DNA of 64,000 nucleotides from NCBI RefSeq assembly GCF_000011365.1, contig NC_004463.1:4822001-4886000 (forward strand), given 5' to 3'. The position numbers and the translations under genes were made by a program. Below are positions 34,573-42,093 of this stretch, one piece after another. The stretch comes from Bradyrhizobium diazoefficiens USDA 110 (GTDB lineage: Bacteria; Pseudomonadota; Alphaproteobacteria; Rhizobiales; Xanthobacteraceae). Numbering within the stretch: the stretch's first letter is position 1; every line of letters begins with the position of its first letter. The notes beneath the pieces were generated by a model. That model did not search any database, was not told the origin of the DNA, and worked only from the letters and a program-made list of their open reading frames with translations.

Positions 34573-34815
34573 TCAGTGCGTGGTGAACGGCGGCGCCGCC
34601 TCGGGGGCGATGTCGAAGGCGCCGAGATGGAATTCCTCCCCGATGGACTCGTCCGGCTCGGCGTGCTGCGCGAGCAGCGTGAACGCGGCCTGCGGGTATT
34701 GCTTCCAGATCTCGAGATCGCCGGCGGTGATGGTGAGCCAGCCGAACGTGTACATGTAGCGTCCGGGCTCGGTAACCCGGCCGACCCTGTCCCAGGTGAT
34801 CTTGTCGACTGCCAT
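34573..34815 (-). CDS. Small conserved hypothetical protein
   Basis: An 80-residue acidic protein (MAVDKITWDRVGRVTEPGRY...) without signal or membrane segment. The regular composition (aromatic, acidic C-terminus EEFHLGAFDIAPEAAPP) suggests a real folded domain. The longer open frame upstream is not protein-like. No function recognised. Confidence 0.65.
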   Translation of the reverse strand: MAVDKITWDRVGRVTEPGRYMYTFGWLTITAGDLEIWKQYPQAAFTLLAQHAEPDESIGEEFHLGAFDIAPEAAPPFTTH

Positions 34816-34949
34816 TCGGTCCCCCGATCGCAAATCTGCAAATGAGGTCCGGCGCGAGGCACAGACCCTCAAAAGCTGATCCCGCAATGGGGCCGCGATA
34901 GGGCAGAGATGCGGAGGCAAGACGGCCCCGGAGGGCCGCCGCCTGCCGG

Positions 34950-35954
34950 TCAGCGCGTCGAGGCCGCCTGCGCTTCCGACGCCCGCTCCAGCTGACGGTG
35001 CGAGGCGTGGAAGACGTCGTGGACGAGGCCGATCTTCTCCATGCCCAAGATGATCAGGCCGTTGAGATCGATCTCCCACCAGGCGTGCGAGATATAGGCG
35101 TCCCGCGGGAAGCGGTGATGGTTGTTGTGAAGGCCCTCGCCGAAGGTGAGGATCGTGGTCACGAACTCGTTGGTCGAGGCGTCGTCGACCTCAAAGCGGC
35201 GATAGCCGTAGGCGTGACAGACCGAGCCGGTGAGCTGGCTGACGAGGATCAGCAGATAGGCCCGGAGCAGGCCGGAGAACAGCACGCAGCCGATCATGGT
35301 GTGCACGCCGCCGAAAACGTAGCCGATGAAGCCGGGGATGAAGACGGCCGACATCCCGTACCAGACCCAGCGAGTGCGGACGAAGAACATCGCGATGGGG
35401 TCGGCGAGGATGTCCTTGGCATAGTATTCGTTGTCGGTGGTCGCCTGGTCGAATACCCAGCTGCCCTGGGCGTGCAGGAAGCCCTTGAGCGCGCTGACAT
35501 AGCGATTGCCGAAGCCGTCGAATTGCGGGCTGTGGGGGTCGCCCACGTCATCGGCATAGAGATGGTGGCGGCGGTGGTTTGCGACCCATTTGGCGATCGA
35601 GCCCTGCACCGCCATCTGGGCGATGGCGCAGAAGAAGACGCGCATGATCGGGCCGGTGCGGAAGCTGCGATGGACGAACAGACGGTGCATGCCGGCGCCG
35701 ATGCCGAATGTCGTCAGCGCGAACATCCAGGCAAACGTAAACAGCTCCACCTTGCCGACGCCCTGCGTGACGGCCCAGATGATGCCCGCGACCGCGCCGA
35801 CATAGAGGATGCCGAGGAGGAGATAGCTTTCGCGCAGCTTGGCTTTGACGAGCGGTCCCTCGGTCACGACACCGGGGGGAAGCTGCGGCTTGGCGGCGGT
35901 GGGCGCGCTCTGAGCGGTCTTTGCCTGGGCGAACTCAGCGTCAGCGATAGACAT
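34950..35954 (-). CDS. Fatty acid desaturase (acyl-CoA Delta9-type)
   Basis: A 334-residue membrane di-iron enzyme that introduces a cis double bond into acyl chains. The three histidine boxes are intact: HRLFVHRSF (H-x4-H), HRRHH (H-x2-HH) and HNNHH, in the spacing of stearoyl-CoA Delta9 desaturases. Four membrane helices surround them. The N-terminus has a Pro/Ala-rich arm. It stands alone; a role in adjusting membrane fluidity is inferred from the family. Confidence 0.93.
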   Translation of the reverse strand: MSIADAEFAQAKTAQSAPTAAKPQLPPGVVTEGPLVKAKLRESYLLLGILYVGAVAGIIWAVTQGVGKVELFTFAWMFALTTFGIGAGMHRLFVHRSFRTGPIMRVFFCAIAQMAVQGSIAKWVANHRRHHLYADDVGDPHSPQFDGFGNRYVSALKGFLHAQGSWVFDQATTDNEYYAKDILADPIAMFFVRTRWVWYGMSAVFIPGFIGYVFGGVHTMIGCVLFSGLLRAYLLILVSQLTGSVCHAYGYRRFEVDDASTNEFVTTILTFGEGLHNNHHRFPRDAYISHAWWEIDLNGLIILGMEKIGLVHDVFHASHRQLERASEAQAASTR

Positions 35955-36076
35955 TCCGGGACTTCCAATACGTTAGGCCCGCAATGATTGCGGCCGTACT
36001 GGTTCACACCCTATCGCGCAGGGCTCGCCACCTCCAGCGTTTCGTTAAGAAAGAGTTAAGATGGAGCCAGCCGGTC

Positions 36077-36754
36077 TCAGGCCGGCTGCGGCACGGGCGA
36101 GCGCGCGATCAGGCGGACGACGTCGTCCCACTGCTGCTTCTCGGCGAATTTGACCGCAAAGCCGTTGTCGAACTTGCGGATGACGCGGCCGACGCAGGCG
36201 CCGATCGCAAGCGGGGTACCGATCGGCGGATCGTATTCGCAGGATATCGCGACGCCGGCGGTGGAGACGTCGATGATGAAGCAGGGATGGGTGCTGCCGT
36301 CTGCGAGCGTCAGGAAGGTGTGAGAGACCTGCGGAACGAAGCGGGCGTCATTGCGCAGCTCTTGGACGCTGGCGTCCCTCTGCTTCTTCTCCAGCCAGGT
36401 CAGCTTCTCCGACATCCAGGCGCGCCGCGCCCGCGTCATGTCGAGTTCCATCAGGAAGCCCGACTTCAGCGTCGCGCTGATCGTGCACTGGAATTCGCCG
36501 AAATCCTGGAAGTACGAGGTCACGCGCTCGCCGATCTTGCCGACGACAGGCACGTCCACGATCATGCGGAACGGCGAGACGCGCTTGGTCCGGCAGGCGA
36601 AGGTGCGGAGCTTGCCCTCACAATCGTACCAGCGCGGCAGCGAGTAGCTGCCGCTCACGGTGACTTCCACTGCACGCTGCCTGAGGAATTCTGCGATGGA
36701 CATCCGCGCCAATCGGGTTTCGGAGTATTTCCGTACTTCCACGGTAGCGGTCAA
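36077..36754 (-). CDS. PilZ-domain protein with N-terminal extension
   Basis: A 225-residue protein. A C-terminal PilZ domain has the c-di-GMP-binding motifs RNDARFVPQ (RxxxR) and FIIDVSTAGVAI (D/NxSxxG). The first ~130 residues form a second beta-rich, perhaps degenerate PilZ-like module with Cys residues (FACRTKRVSPFRMIVDV). The product likely senses c-di-GMP and alters motility or exopolysaccharide production; its partner is unknown. Confidence 0.85.
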   Translation of the reverse strand: MTATVEVRKYSETRLARMSIAEFLRQRAVEVTVSGSYSLPRWYDCEGKLRTFACRTKRVSPFRMIVDVPVVGKIGERVTSYFQDFGEFQCTISATLKSGFLMELDMTRARRAWMSEKLTWLEKKQRDASVQELRNDARFVPQVSHTFLTLADGSTHPCFIIDVSTAGVAISCEYDPPIGTPLAIGACVGRVIRKFDNGFAVKFAEKQQWDDVVRLIARSPVPQPA

Positions 36755-36909
36755 ATTCTAAGTAAATGATACCGCCGCTCAGGAGCAGGGGTAAATTTCC
36801 GGTAAACGCGTGGCCGGGTCATGCACCGGCGAAAGCGGCATAAGGTCCCGATTATGGGGCACGCAAGTTCACAACACCGTCATTGAGAGCGACGGCTCGG
36901 CCGTGGCGT

Positions 36910-37569
36910 TCAGAGAGAGCCGAGCAGAACGAGACAGGCCAGCACGGCCACGGCGACAAGGAGCCTGGTCGTTTTCCAGGCCAGACTCTCCGCACCAACG
37001 TTCAATCCGAACCACGGCAATGCGTGCCGCAGCGCGCGCGTTGCGAATGCTTCGACGATGGCGAGCGCGAGGGCGATGCCGGCAAGGAACGCCCATGACT
37101 CGGCTGGGGGGATCCACGGCGCCAGCCAGGCAGGCACCGAGCCTTTGAAGGACGCGAGCAGCGCGAACCAGCCGAACAGGTATGTGAAGCTCTTGATGAC
37201 GTCGGGTCCGAGCGCATCGGGCTCGAGCCGGATGCCGATCGCTGCGAGCGCGCGCTCGATGCGCTCACCGTCGGCGAAGAAGAGAAAGGCGCCGAGGTAG
37301 AGCGGAACCCGCGACATGAAGAGGAGGGCCATCAGTCCGAACAGAACCGCGTAGCCGTAGGCGTCGCCGAGAATGTGCATGCCGCTGACGGGCGAGGGCT
37401 CCGGCGCGGTCGCGGCCTGGCGCGGCGGAAGCGACCTCGCTCGCGCCATGTGCTCCAGCATCCTGGCGCGGCGGTCCGGTGTGTAGGGCGTCGTGCGCTG
37501 CATCCAGGGCGGCAGTGCCGGCGAGGCAATGCCGGATTGGCCGTCCGAGGGGGATTTGCGCTGCTCCAT
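36910..37569 (-). CDS. Hypothetical membrane protein
   Basis: A 219-residue protein: a polar N-terminal arm of about 65 residues, then four predicted membrane helices (around AVLFGLMALLFM, IKSFTYLFGWFALLASF, WAFLAGIALALAIVEAF and LLVAVAVLACLVLLGSL). No domain recognised. The ATG at 37569 begins a region of sound coding character; the preceding in-frame residues are not. Confidence 0.6.
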   Translation of the reverse strand: MEQRKSPSDGQSGIASPALPPWMQRTTPYTPDRRARMLEHMARARSLPPRQAATAPEPSPVSGMHILGDAYGYAVLFGLMALLFMSRVPLYLGAFLFFADGERIERALAAIGIRLEPDALGPDVIKSFTYLFGWFALLASFKGSVPAWLAPWIPPAESWAFLAGIALALAIVEAFATRALRHALPWFGLNVGAESLAWKTTRLLVAVAVLACLVLLGSL

Positions 37570-37666
37570 GGGTCCACACCGGTTCCAACAGGATGTTGGT
37601 CGGAGGTGAGGGCCGGAGAGGTTCACGGGCATGGCGGTGAATTTCACTGCATCGCCCGCGCGCGGA

Positions 37667-37741
37667 TGGCGCTCCCTAGCGGAATCGAACCGCTCTCTCC
37701 ACCGTGAAAGGGTGGCGTCCTAACCGATAGACGAAGGGAGC
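37667..37741 (-). tRNA. tRNA-Glu (UUC)
   Basis: Minus strand GCTCCCTTCGTC... to ...AGGGAGC, with a 7-bp acceptor stem, discriminator G and an encoded CCA. The anticodon arm contains CCTTTCAC with TTC at 34-36, and the T arm holds GGTTCGATTCC. Confidence 0.97.
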
Positions 37742-37966
37742 AAACGCTAAGCCCCGCCGCTTTTGACGGCACGGCCGCGGCCGCGCGAGTCGTGCCCGCC
37801 GGCTTGCAGCGGGCGAACGTATAGTGTCCTTTCGGCCCGTGGGCAAGCCGTTCGGGAACGGTCTTTTGGAATCGTGGACAGCGCCGGCGAGGGGATGATT
37901 CGGACCCGATTTCAACGGTTTCTTAGGGCTCCCTGAGGTAGCGCTGGAGCGGGAGATTTCACGCCA

Positions 37967-38221
37967 ATGCCACCGCCCAAGAAGCGCGCAGACCGCAAGC
38001 TGCTGTCGCAGCACGCCTGGATCACGCTCGACGGCGGGTTCGCGGCGCGGCATTGCCTGGTCCAGGACATCTCGAGCTCGGGCGCCAAGATCACCCTGGA
38101 CGAGGACGCAAGCCAGCTTCCGGGCGTGATCCGGCTGGCCTTCGCGCGCGATGCCCGCACCGGGCGGAACTGCCAGGTGGTCTGGCGCCGCGGCAAGTCG
38201 GCCGGGATCAAGTTCATCTGA
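37967..38221 (+). CDS. Single-domain PilZ protein
   Basis: An 84-residue stand-alone PilZ domain. The N-terminal RADRK approximates the RxxxR c-di-GMP motif and LVQDISSSGAKI gives D/NxSxxG. Such minimal PilZ proteins act as c-di-GMP adaptors in alphaproteobacteria. It follows the tRNA-Glu gene on the opposite strand. Confidence 0.85.
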   Translation: MPPPKKRADRKLLSQHAWITLDGGFAARHCLVQDISSSGAKITLDEDASQLPGVIRLAFARDARTGRNCQVVWRRGKSAGIKFI

Positions 38222-38278
38222 CATCCACCTAGTGCGACCCGGATGGCGCGCCGCACCTCGCCGGGCTAGAACGCTCGC

Positions 38279-38524
38279 ATGCGCACACAGCTCCTCATCC
38301 TGATCTCGTTGCTGGCCACGTCCGCAGCCGCGGCAGAGCCCTTGCGCCTTCCGGCTGCCGAGCCGCCGCAGCAGGGCAAGACCCTGCCGCTGAAGGGCGC
38401 TGGCGGGACGGCAAAGGCGGGCGCATGCGCGTCCTATGGCCGTGGCTACCACATGGTCGAAGGCACCGGCACCTGCGTGAAGATCGGCGGCTCGATCAGC
38501 GTCGACGCCGCGGTCCGGCGCTAA
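38279..38524 (+). CDS. Small exported protein resembling the N-terminus of rhizobial porins
   Basis: An 81-residue protein with a signal peptide (LLILISLLATSAAAAE). Its end, CASYGRGYHMVEGTGTCVKIGGSISVDAAVRR, closely resembles the start of Bradyrhizobium-type porins (C-x-yG-x-g-f-x-x-i-p-G-t-x-t-C-i-K-i-g-G), then stops where the barrel would begin. It may be a porin fragment or a small protein using the same disulfide loop. Confidence 0.65.
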   Translation: MRTQLLILISLLATSAAAAEPLRLPAAEPPQQGKTLPLKGAGGTAKAGACASYGRGYHMVEGTGTCVKIGGSISVDAAVRR

Positions 38525-38530
38525 AGCCGC

Positions 38531-38698
38531 ATGCCGCCGGATCTGTTGCGGCTCGATATCGTCGTCCCCGTGCTGATGTATTGCGCGCTGCTGTGGTGGG
38601 TCGGCCGCGGCCTGAGCTGGCCGGCGCGGCTCGCCACTGCTGTCGTGACGCTGGTGCTGATCATCTGCGTGCTGCTCGTCGAGCGCGGCTGGCTCTAG
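38531..38698 (+). CDS. Small two-helix membrane protein, hypothetical
   Basis: A 55-residue ORF from ATG 38531 to TAG 38698 with two hydrophobic helices (IVVPVLMYCALLWWVG and ATAVVTLVLIICVLLV). It begins only six bases after the previous gene's stop and is probably co-transcribed with it. No family recognised. Confidence 0.55.
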   Translation: MPPDLLRLDIVVPVLMYCALLWWVGRGLSWPARLATAVVTLVLIICVLLVERGWL

Positions 38699-38705
38699 GC
38701 GCGGC

Positions 38706-38749
38706 CGTCAAAACAAAAAGTGCGAAAACAACCCCATGCACAGTAGCCG
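38706..38749. repeat. Dispersed Bradyrhizobium-type repeat, copy 2
   Basis: GAAAACAACCCCATGCACAG and following bases (38723-38749) match the complement of 16518-16545 with one or two differences; the flanking CGTCAAAACA also occurs in copy 1. It begins right after the small membrane protein gene. Confidence 0.7.
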
Positions 38750-38832
38750 TCAAGCGCGGCGATGCCGCCGGCCGCGTGCGCCGGAACGGCGATTCCTCGC
38801 GTGCTCATCGCAGCTTACGCCGCGCCAGCGGC

Positions 38833-39471
38833 TCACGACATCGGCGGTGCGACAAACTGGGCAAAGCCGGGGCGGTTGCCGAGCTCGGCGAGCCAGCGCG
38901 TCAGGTTCGGCTGCGCCGGCCGGGTGATGCCCTCGACGCCGAGCCAGCGCCGCGCATAGGATCCAACAGCGATGTCGGCGAGCGTGAACTGGTCGCCCTC
39001 CATGAAGCGGCGCGTCGAGAGCAGGCGATCGGCGATCGCCCAGACCTCGACGGCGGCATCGGCATCGCGCTGCACCTGGATCATGTCGCGCTCGGCGGGC
39101 GCCGTGCGCACGATGCCCCAGAACACGGGGCGGTCGACCGGCTGCACCGTCGACAGTGTCCAGTCGAGCCAGCGGTCGACCGAAGCTCGCTGCTTGGGCG
39201 CGTCCGGATAGATCGGCGTGCCGCGTCCATGCGCGAGGCAGAGATAGCGCATGATCGAATTGGATTCCCACAGCACGAAGTCGCCCTCGACCAGCGTCGG
39301 GATCCGCGCATTCGGGTTCATCGCGAGATACTCGGCCTCGCGGGTCTTGCCGTATTGCATGCCGGCATCGATGCGCTCGTAGCGAAGGCCAAGCTCGGTG
39401 AGGCACCACAGCACCTTCTGCACGTTGACCGAGTTGGCGCGGCCCCAGATCGTCAGCTTGGTGTCAGGCAT
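38833..39471 (-). CDS. Glutathione S-transferase family protein
   Basis: A 212-residue GST. The thioredoxin-like N-terminal domain has the site around IWGRANSVNVQKVLWCL (theta/beta-like catalytic Ser/Asn region), the cis-Pro in ARIPTLVEG and the glutathione-contact WESNSIMRYL. The C-terminal helical domain carries FTLADIAVGSYARRW (N-cap box). It probably conjugates or reduces electrophiles; substrate unknown. Confidence 0.92.
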   Translation of the reverse strand: MPDTKLTIWGRANSVNVQKVLWCLTELGLRYERIDAGMQYGKTREAEYLAMNPNARIPTLVEGDFVLWESNSIMRYLCLAHGRGTPIYPDAPKQRASVDRWLDWTLSTVQPVDRPVFWGIVRTAPAERDMIQVQRDADAAVEVWAIADRLLSTRRFMEGDQFTLADIAVGSYARRWLGVEGITRPAQPNLTRWLAELGNRPGFAQFVAPPMS

Positions 39472-39559
39472 GAAGCTTCTCCCGCGGCGTTTTCAATTGT
39501 GCGGGTGATAGCGGAATTTCCTGTGCCGGACGACGGCGTTTGCGGCGCGCCCCTCATGC

Positions 39560-39586
39560 AAAAAGCTCCGCCATGGGCAGAGCTTT
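39560..39586 (-). terminator. Rho-independent terminator of the small membrane protein gene
   Basis: Minus strand AAAGCTCTGCC CATG GGCGGAGCTTTTT: an 11-bp stem (one mismatch) ending in a T run, 22 bp past the stop codon of the 26-residue ORF. Confidence 0.8.
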
Positions 39587-39608
39587 CATTGCAGGTTGAA
39601 CCAGCTCG

Positions 39609-39689
39609 TCAGTGGCCGAAGAACAGCCACAGCAGAAGGATCACCGGGATCGGCACGCCCAGCATCCACAGCAACAATCCTCGTCCCAT
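39609..39689 (-). CDS. 26-residue hydrophobic membrane peptide
   Basis: ATG at 39689 to TGA at 39609 encodes 26 residues, almost all hydrophobic (MGRGLLLWMLGVPIPVILLL then WLFFGH). A near-ideal ribosome site GGAGGA lies seven bases upstream and a good terminator follows, so it is very likely a true mini-gene. Tiny Trp/Leu membrane peptides with this IPIPVILLLWLF core are common in rhizobia; function unknown. Confidence 0.78.
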   Translation of the reverse strand: MGRGLLLWMLGVPIPVILLLWLFFGH

Positions 39690-39760
39690 TGCGTCCTCCT
39701 CCAATCATCTTGTCGAGGAGTGAACGTGCGCGGCGAGGGCTTGTTCCTATGGAAAAGGCC

Positions 39761-40213
39761 CTACCAGTGGCCGGTGTTCGGCATCGACGACCACGGTTCC
39801 TGCGGCGCTTTCGGCTCGCCCTTCTGCAAGAGCTCGATCGAGTGCAGATCGGGCGAACGGACGAAGGCCATGTTGCCGTCGCGCGGCGGCCGGTTGATGG
39901 TGACGCCGGCCTTCATCAGCTTCTCGCAAGTGGCGTAGATGTCGTCGACCTCATAGGCGAGATGGCCGAAGAAGCGATCCTCGCCGTACTTCTCCTCGTC
40001 CCAATTGTAGGTGAGCTCGACCAGCGGCGCGCCGCGCGTTTGCGGCTGCTTCTTCAGCGCCTCGAGATCGTCCGCCGAGCACAGGAACACCAGCGTGAAG
40101 CGCCCCTTGTCGTTCTCGATCCGCCGCACCTCCTTCAAGCCCAGCGCATCCTGGTAAAACTTCAGCGCGACATCGAGATTGCGCACGCGCAGCATGGTGT
40201 GAAGGTATCGCAT
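39761..40213 (-). CDS. gloA: Glyoxalase I / VOC family metalloprotein
   Basis: A 150-residue VOC-fold protein close to lactoylglutathione lyase. It starts MRYLHTMLRVRNLDVALKFYQDALGL, with the first metal His5; the GHLAYEVDDIYATCEKL segment gives the second-module histidine and SIELLQ the last glutamate. Glyoxalase I isomerises the methylglyoxal-glutathione adduct to S-lactoylglutathione. The ATG at 40213 is at the family start; residues upstream in frame are not conserved-looking. The C-terminal tail (PQEPWSSMPNTGHW) is longer than in E. coli. Confidence 0.9.
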   Translation of the reverse strand: MRYLHTMLRVRNLDVALKFYQDALGLKEVRRIENDKGRFTLVFLCSADDLEALKKQPQTRGAPLVELTYNWDEEKYGEDRFFGHLAYEVDDIYATCEKLMKAGVTINRPPRDGNMAFVRSPDLHSIELLQKGEPKAPQEPWSSMPNTGHW

Positions 40214-40389
40214 GGTTGTTGCTCCCTTGAACGGATGGGGTTTTGCTTTGGGCCGGGACGGCGGGGGTAGGAGATAGCAGGAAAGTGGGAGGAGGGGCAG
40301 GGGGCGGGGCAAATGTGCGTGAGGGAGAGGCGGCCAAGCGCGGACCAAGGCTGCGGCGGTGGCAGGCTGGCGAAGGCAAATGAATCTAA

Positions 40390-40407
40390 TGCACTGTCAC
40401 CGTAATT
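40390..40407 (+). repeat. 18-bp repeat copy A, TGCACTGTCACCGTAATT
   Basis: Left end of an inverted pair with copy B. Preceded by a TAA as in most copies. Confidence 0.85.
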
Positions 40408-40455
40408 CGGTGGGGCGATCCCTGGCCCTGCCGTCTGCCGCGGGTCTGTCATCTA

Positions 40456-40992
40456 GTGGTAGACGCGCACGGAAACGACAACTATCATTTGTTCCCCGGG
40501 GCGGGGACATATCGAATGCAAGAGCCAATCTTCGACGCGATAGCCGTGACCTATCGGGGGCTGTTCGCGGATCAGCATCTCGTTGACGCGCAGCAATTCG
40601 GCAAATCACTGATAGGTGTGACGAAGCTCGCCAACAGCATTTGCCACGAGATATTCCACGAAGAGATCACGCACGACCCTCGCTCGTATCAAATCCGATT
40701 TTGTGTCGGCCCGAGCAAGAAGAACGGCCTCATTCAAGAAATCTTCGCCGTCGTCACCTCCGGCCAGATGCCACTCTATACCCCGATCTTGATGACTGTC
40801 GGAAAGAAGCTAACCGAACTTATCATTGACGCCGTGATCGAGAAGGCGCTCGGCAAGAAGAAAGATACAAGCAACGCCGTCGATAAAATCCACGAGCTTG
40901 CAATGACGCACGCCGAGTTCTTGCAACAGGTGTTGAGAGGTCAGATGCGACAAGGCCGGGCTAATGAAGATCATCAACGAACTTCATCGTGA
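40456..40992 (+). CDS. Hypothetical protein of repeat-bounded cassette (first gene)
   Basis: A 178-residue protein of no recognised family. It may start at GTG 40456 or ATG 40516 (MQEPIFDAIAVTYRG); the latter has a G-rich site upstream. The sequence IAVTYRGLFADQHLVDAQQFGKSL followed by a hydrophobic helix (MPLYTPILMTVGKKLTELIIDAVI) and a charged end looks like a genuine fold. Its 3' end overlaps the next gene by 29 bp in another frame. Base composition is lower in GC than its neighbours, which with the flanking repeats suggests acquisition. The pair may be one ancestral protein split by a frameshift (see finding). Confidence 0.65.
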   Translation: MVDAHGNDNYHLFPGAGTYRMQEPIFDAIAVTYRGLFADQHLVDAQQFGKSLIGVTKLANSICHEIFHEEITHDPRSYQIRFCVGPSKKNGLIQEIFAVVTSGQMPLYTPILMTVGKKLTELIIDAVIEKALGKKKDTSNAVDKIHELAMTHAEFLQQVLRGQMRQGRANEDHQRTSS

Positions 40993-41398
40993 GAACCGCG
41001 CATCGTTGCGACAGATACCGGAGCCTGTCGGGCGAACCGTGCGGCTCTTGCAGATAGGTGACGCACGCAATGGCATCGTCATAGATGAACCGGCGGCGGA
41101 GGTGTTGCGGTCGCCGGATCAACTCACGCTAGGCGAGCCGGTCACGTATGACGTGAAAATCCACGGTGTATTCAAGACGAACGGCGCATGTCGCATTGAG
41201 ATTTTGGATCAGAAGAAAATCGTCTCTGGCAAGATCGCCGACGCCACGCTCGAAGCGCCTCACAACGTCTACACCAAGGCTCTCGACGAAGGGGCCGTCC
41301 TCCGCGTTGTGGCGCAGCCGACCATGAAGGACGGTAAATTGCACCGGCTGTTCATCACTGGCGCGAAGCTCGCGCCGAAACGACGCGCTAAAGCATAG
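40964..41398 (+). CDS. Hypothetical protein of repeat-bounded cassette (second gene)
   Basis: A 144-residue, beta-rich, basic protein of no recognised family. It begins MKIINELHRENRASLRQIPEPVGRTVRLLQIG, and the ATG lies inside the end of the first gene. The reading frame is open upstream to 40937, so a fused reading by a frameshift is possible. The end (GAKLAPKRRAKA) is lysine/arginine-rich. Confidence 0.65.
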   Translation: MKIINELHRENRASLRQIPEPVGRTVRLLQIGDARNGIVIDEPAAEVLRSPDQLTLGEPVTYDVKIHGVFKTNGACRIEILDQKKIVSGKIADATLEAPHNVYTKALDEGAVLRVVAQPTMKDGKLHRLFITGAKLAPKRRAKA

Positions 41399-41405
41399 GT
41401 CCAGC

Positions 41406-41423
41406 AATTACGGTGACAGTGCA
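41406..41423 (-). repeat. 18-bp repeat copy B, inverted
   Basis: AATTACGGTGACAGTGCA, the exact complement of copy A, eight bases after the second cassette gene. Confidence 0.85.
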
Positions 41424-41467
41424 TTTAATCGCCGCGAAACCAGCGGCGTGGCCGTGAATAAATTCAT

Positions 41468-41482
41468 TGCACTGTCACCGTA
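41468..41482 (+). repeat. Repeat copy C (TGCACTGTCACCGTA)
   Basis: Direct-orientation copy, identical over 15 bp and then diverging. Confidence 0.8.
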
Positions 41483-41495
41483 GCTCCCGTGAGGT

Positions 41496-41768
41496 TTAGT
41501 CTGTCGGAAGCCCGTGCCGTGCAAAGCAGGACCTCACCTTTCCAGCTGGACCGGCGGGGACCCGATAGGCGTGCCAATCCTCCTGTGTATATCCGACAGC
41601 GCGCAGGCATGCAGTCGCCGCGCCGTCTTTGCGTTTGGCTTCTGCAACGGTAGTGCCGTCACGTTGTGCCTGACAGACAGGATCGTGATGGCAATTGATA
41701 CGGGCCTGAGCCGCGCCTGCGAAGCTCAATGCCAGCGAAGTGAGCAACAACGTCTTACAAAGTCTCAT
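41496..41768 (-). CDS. Small exported hypothetical protein
   Basis: A 90-residue protein with a signal peptide (RLCKTLLLTSLALSFAGAAQAR). The mature part has four cysteines (INCHHDPVCQ, ATACLRAVG, KVRSCFARHG), which could form two disulfides in the periplasm. The ATG at 41768 is where the signal starts. No family recognised. It lies between repeat copies C and D. Confidence 0.65.
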   Translation of the reverse strand: MRLCKTLLLTSLALSFAGAAQARINCHHDPVCQAQRDGTTVAEAKRKDGAATACLRAVGYTQEDWHAYRVPAGPAGKVRSCFARHGLPTD

Positions 41769-41958
41769 TTTGAAAATCCCACGGTTAAACCGCGTCGATA
41801 GTAGAAGTGGCAAACAAAGCCACAAGTAGTCGTCCGCGCTTTACACAAGGATTTGGAGCCGGTGGTCAGCATCACTGCAATTGCGGAATTACGGCGACAA
41901 TCAAACTCTCCATCCAATGCGAGGCAGTTCTCTGTGACGCTGGGCGCTGCCAGTTTAG

Positions 41959-41975
41959 TGCACTGTCACCGTAAT
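41959..41975 (+). repeat. Repeat copy D (TGCACTGTCACCGTAAT)
   Basis: Direct copy, identical over 17 bp, preceded by TTTAG. Confidence 0.82.
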
Positions 41976-42033
41976 GCGCGATGTGTTTGCAGGGAATGCT
42001 AGCCCGCCCTGTCGCTAGGGCAAGGCGCGGGAC

Positions 42034-42050
42034 TATGGTGACAGTACCTC
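42034..42050 (-). repeat. Repeat copy E, degenerate, inverted
   Basis: TATGGTGACAGTACCTC: the GGTGACAGT core is kept, facing copy D about 60 bp away. Confidence 0.6.
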
Positions 42051-42093
42051 AATTCATTCGCCCGGCGGTCCCACGCCGTAACAGCTCACACGC

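Larger units (their letters stand above)
41769..42093. other. Intergenic stretch with repeat copies D and E
   Basis: About 325 bp between two minus-strand genes. It contains copies D and E of the 18-bp repeat; nothing else was recognised. Confidence 0.5.

Noticed and set aside
40441-40520. tRNA-like phrase TCTAGTGGTAGAC upstream of the cassette genes
   Set aside because: It looks like a D-arm, but no acceptor stem, anticodon arm or T-arm can be drawn around it.
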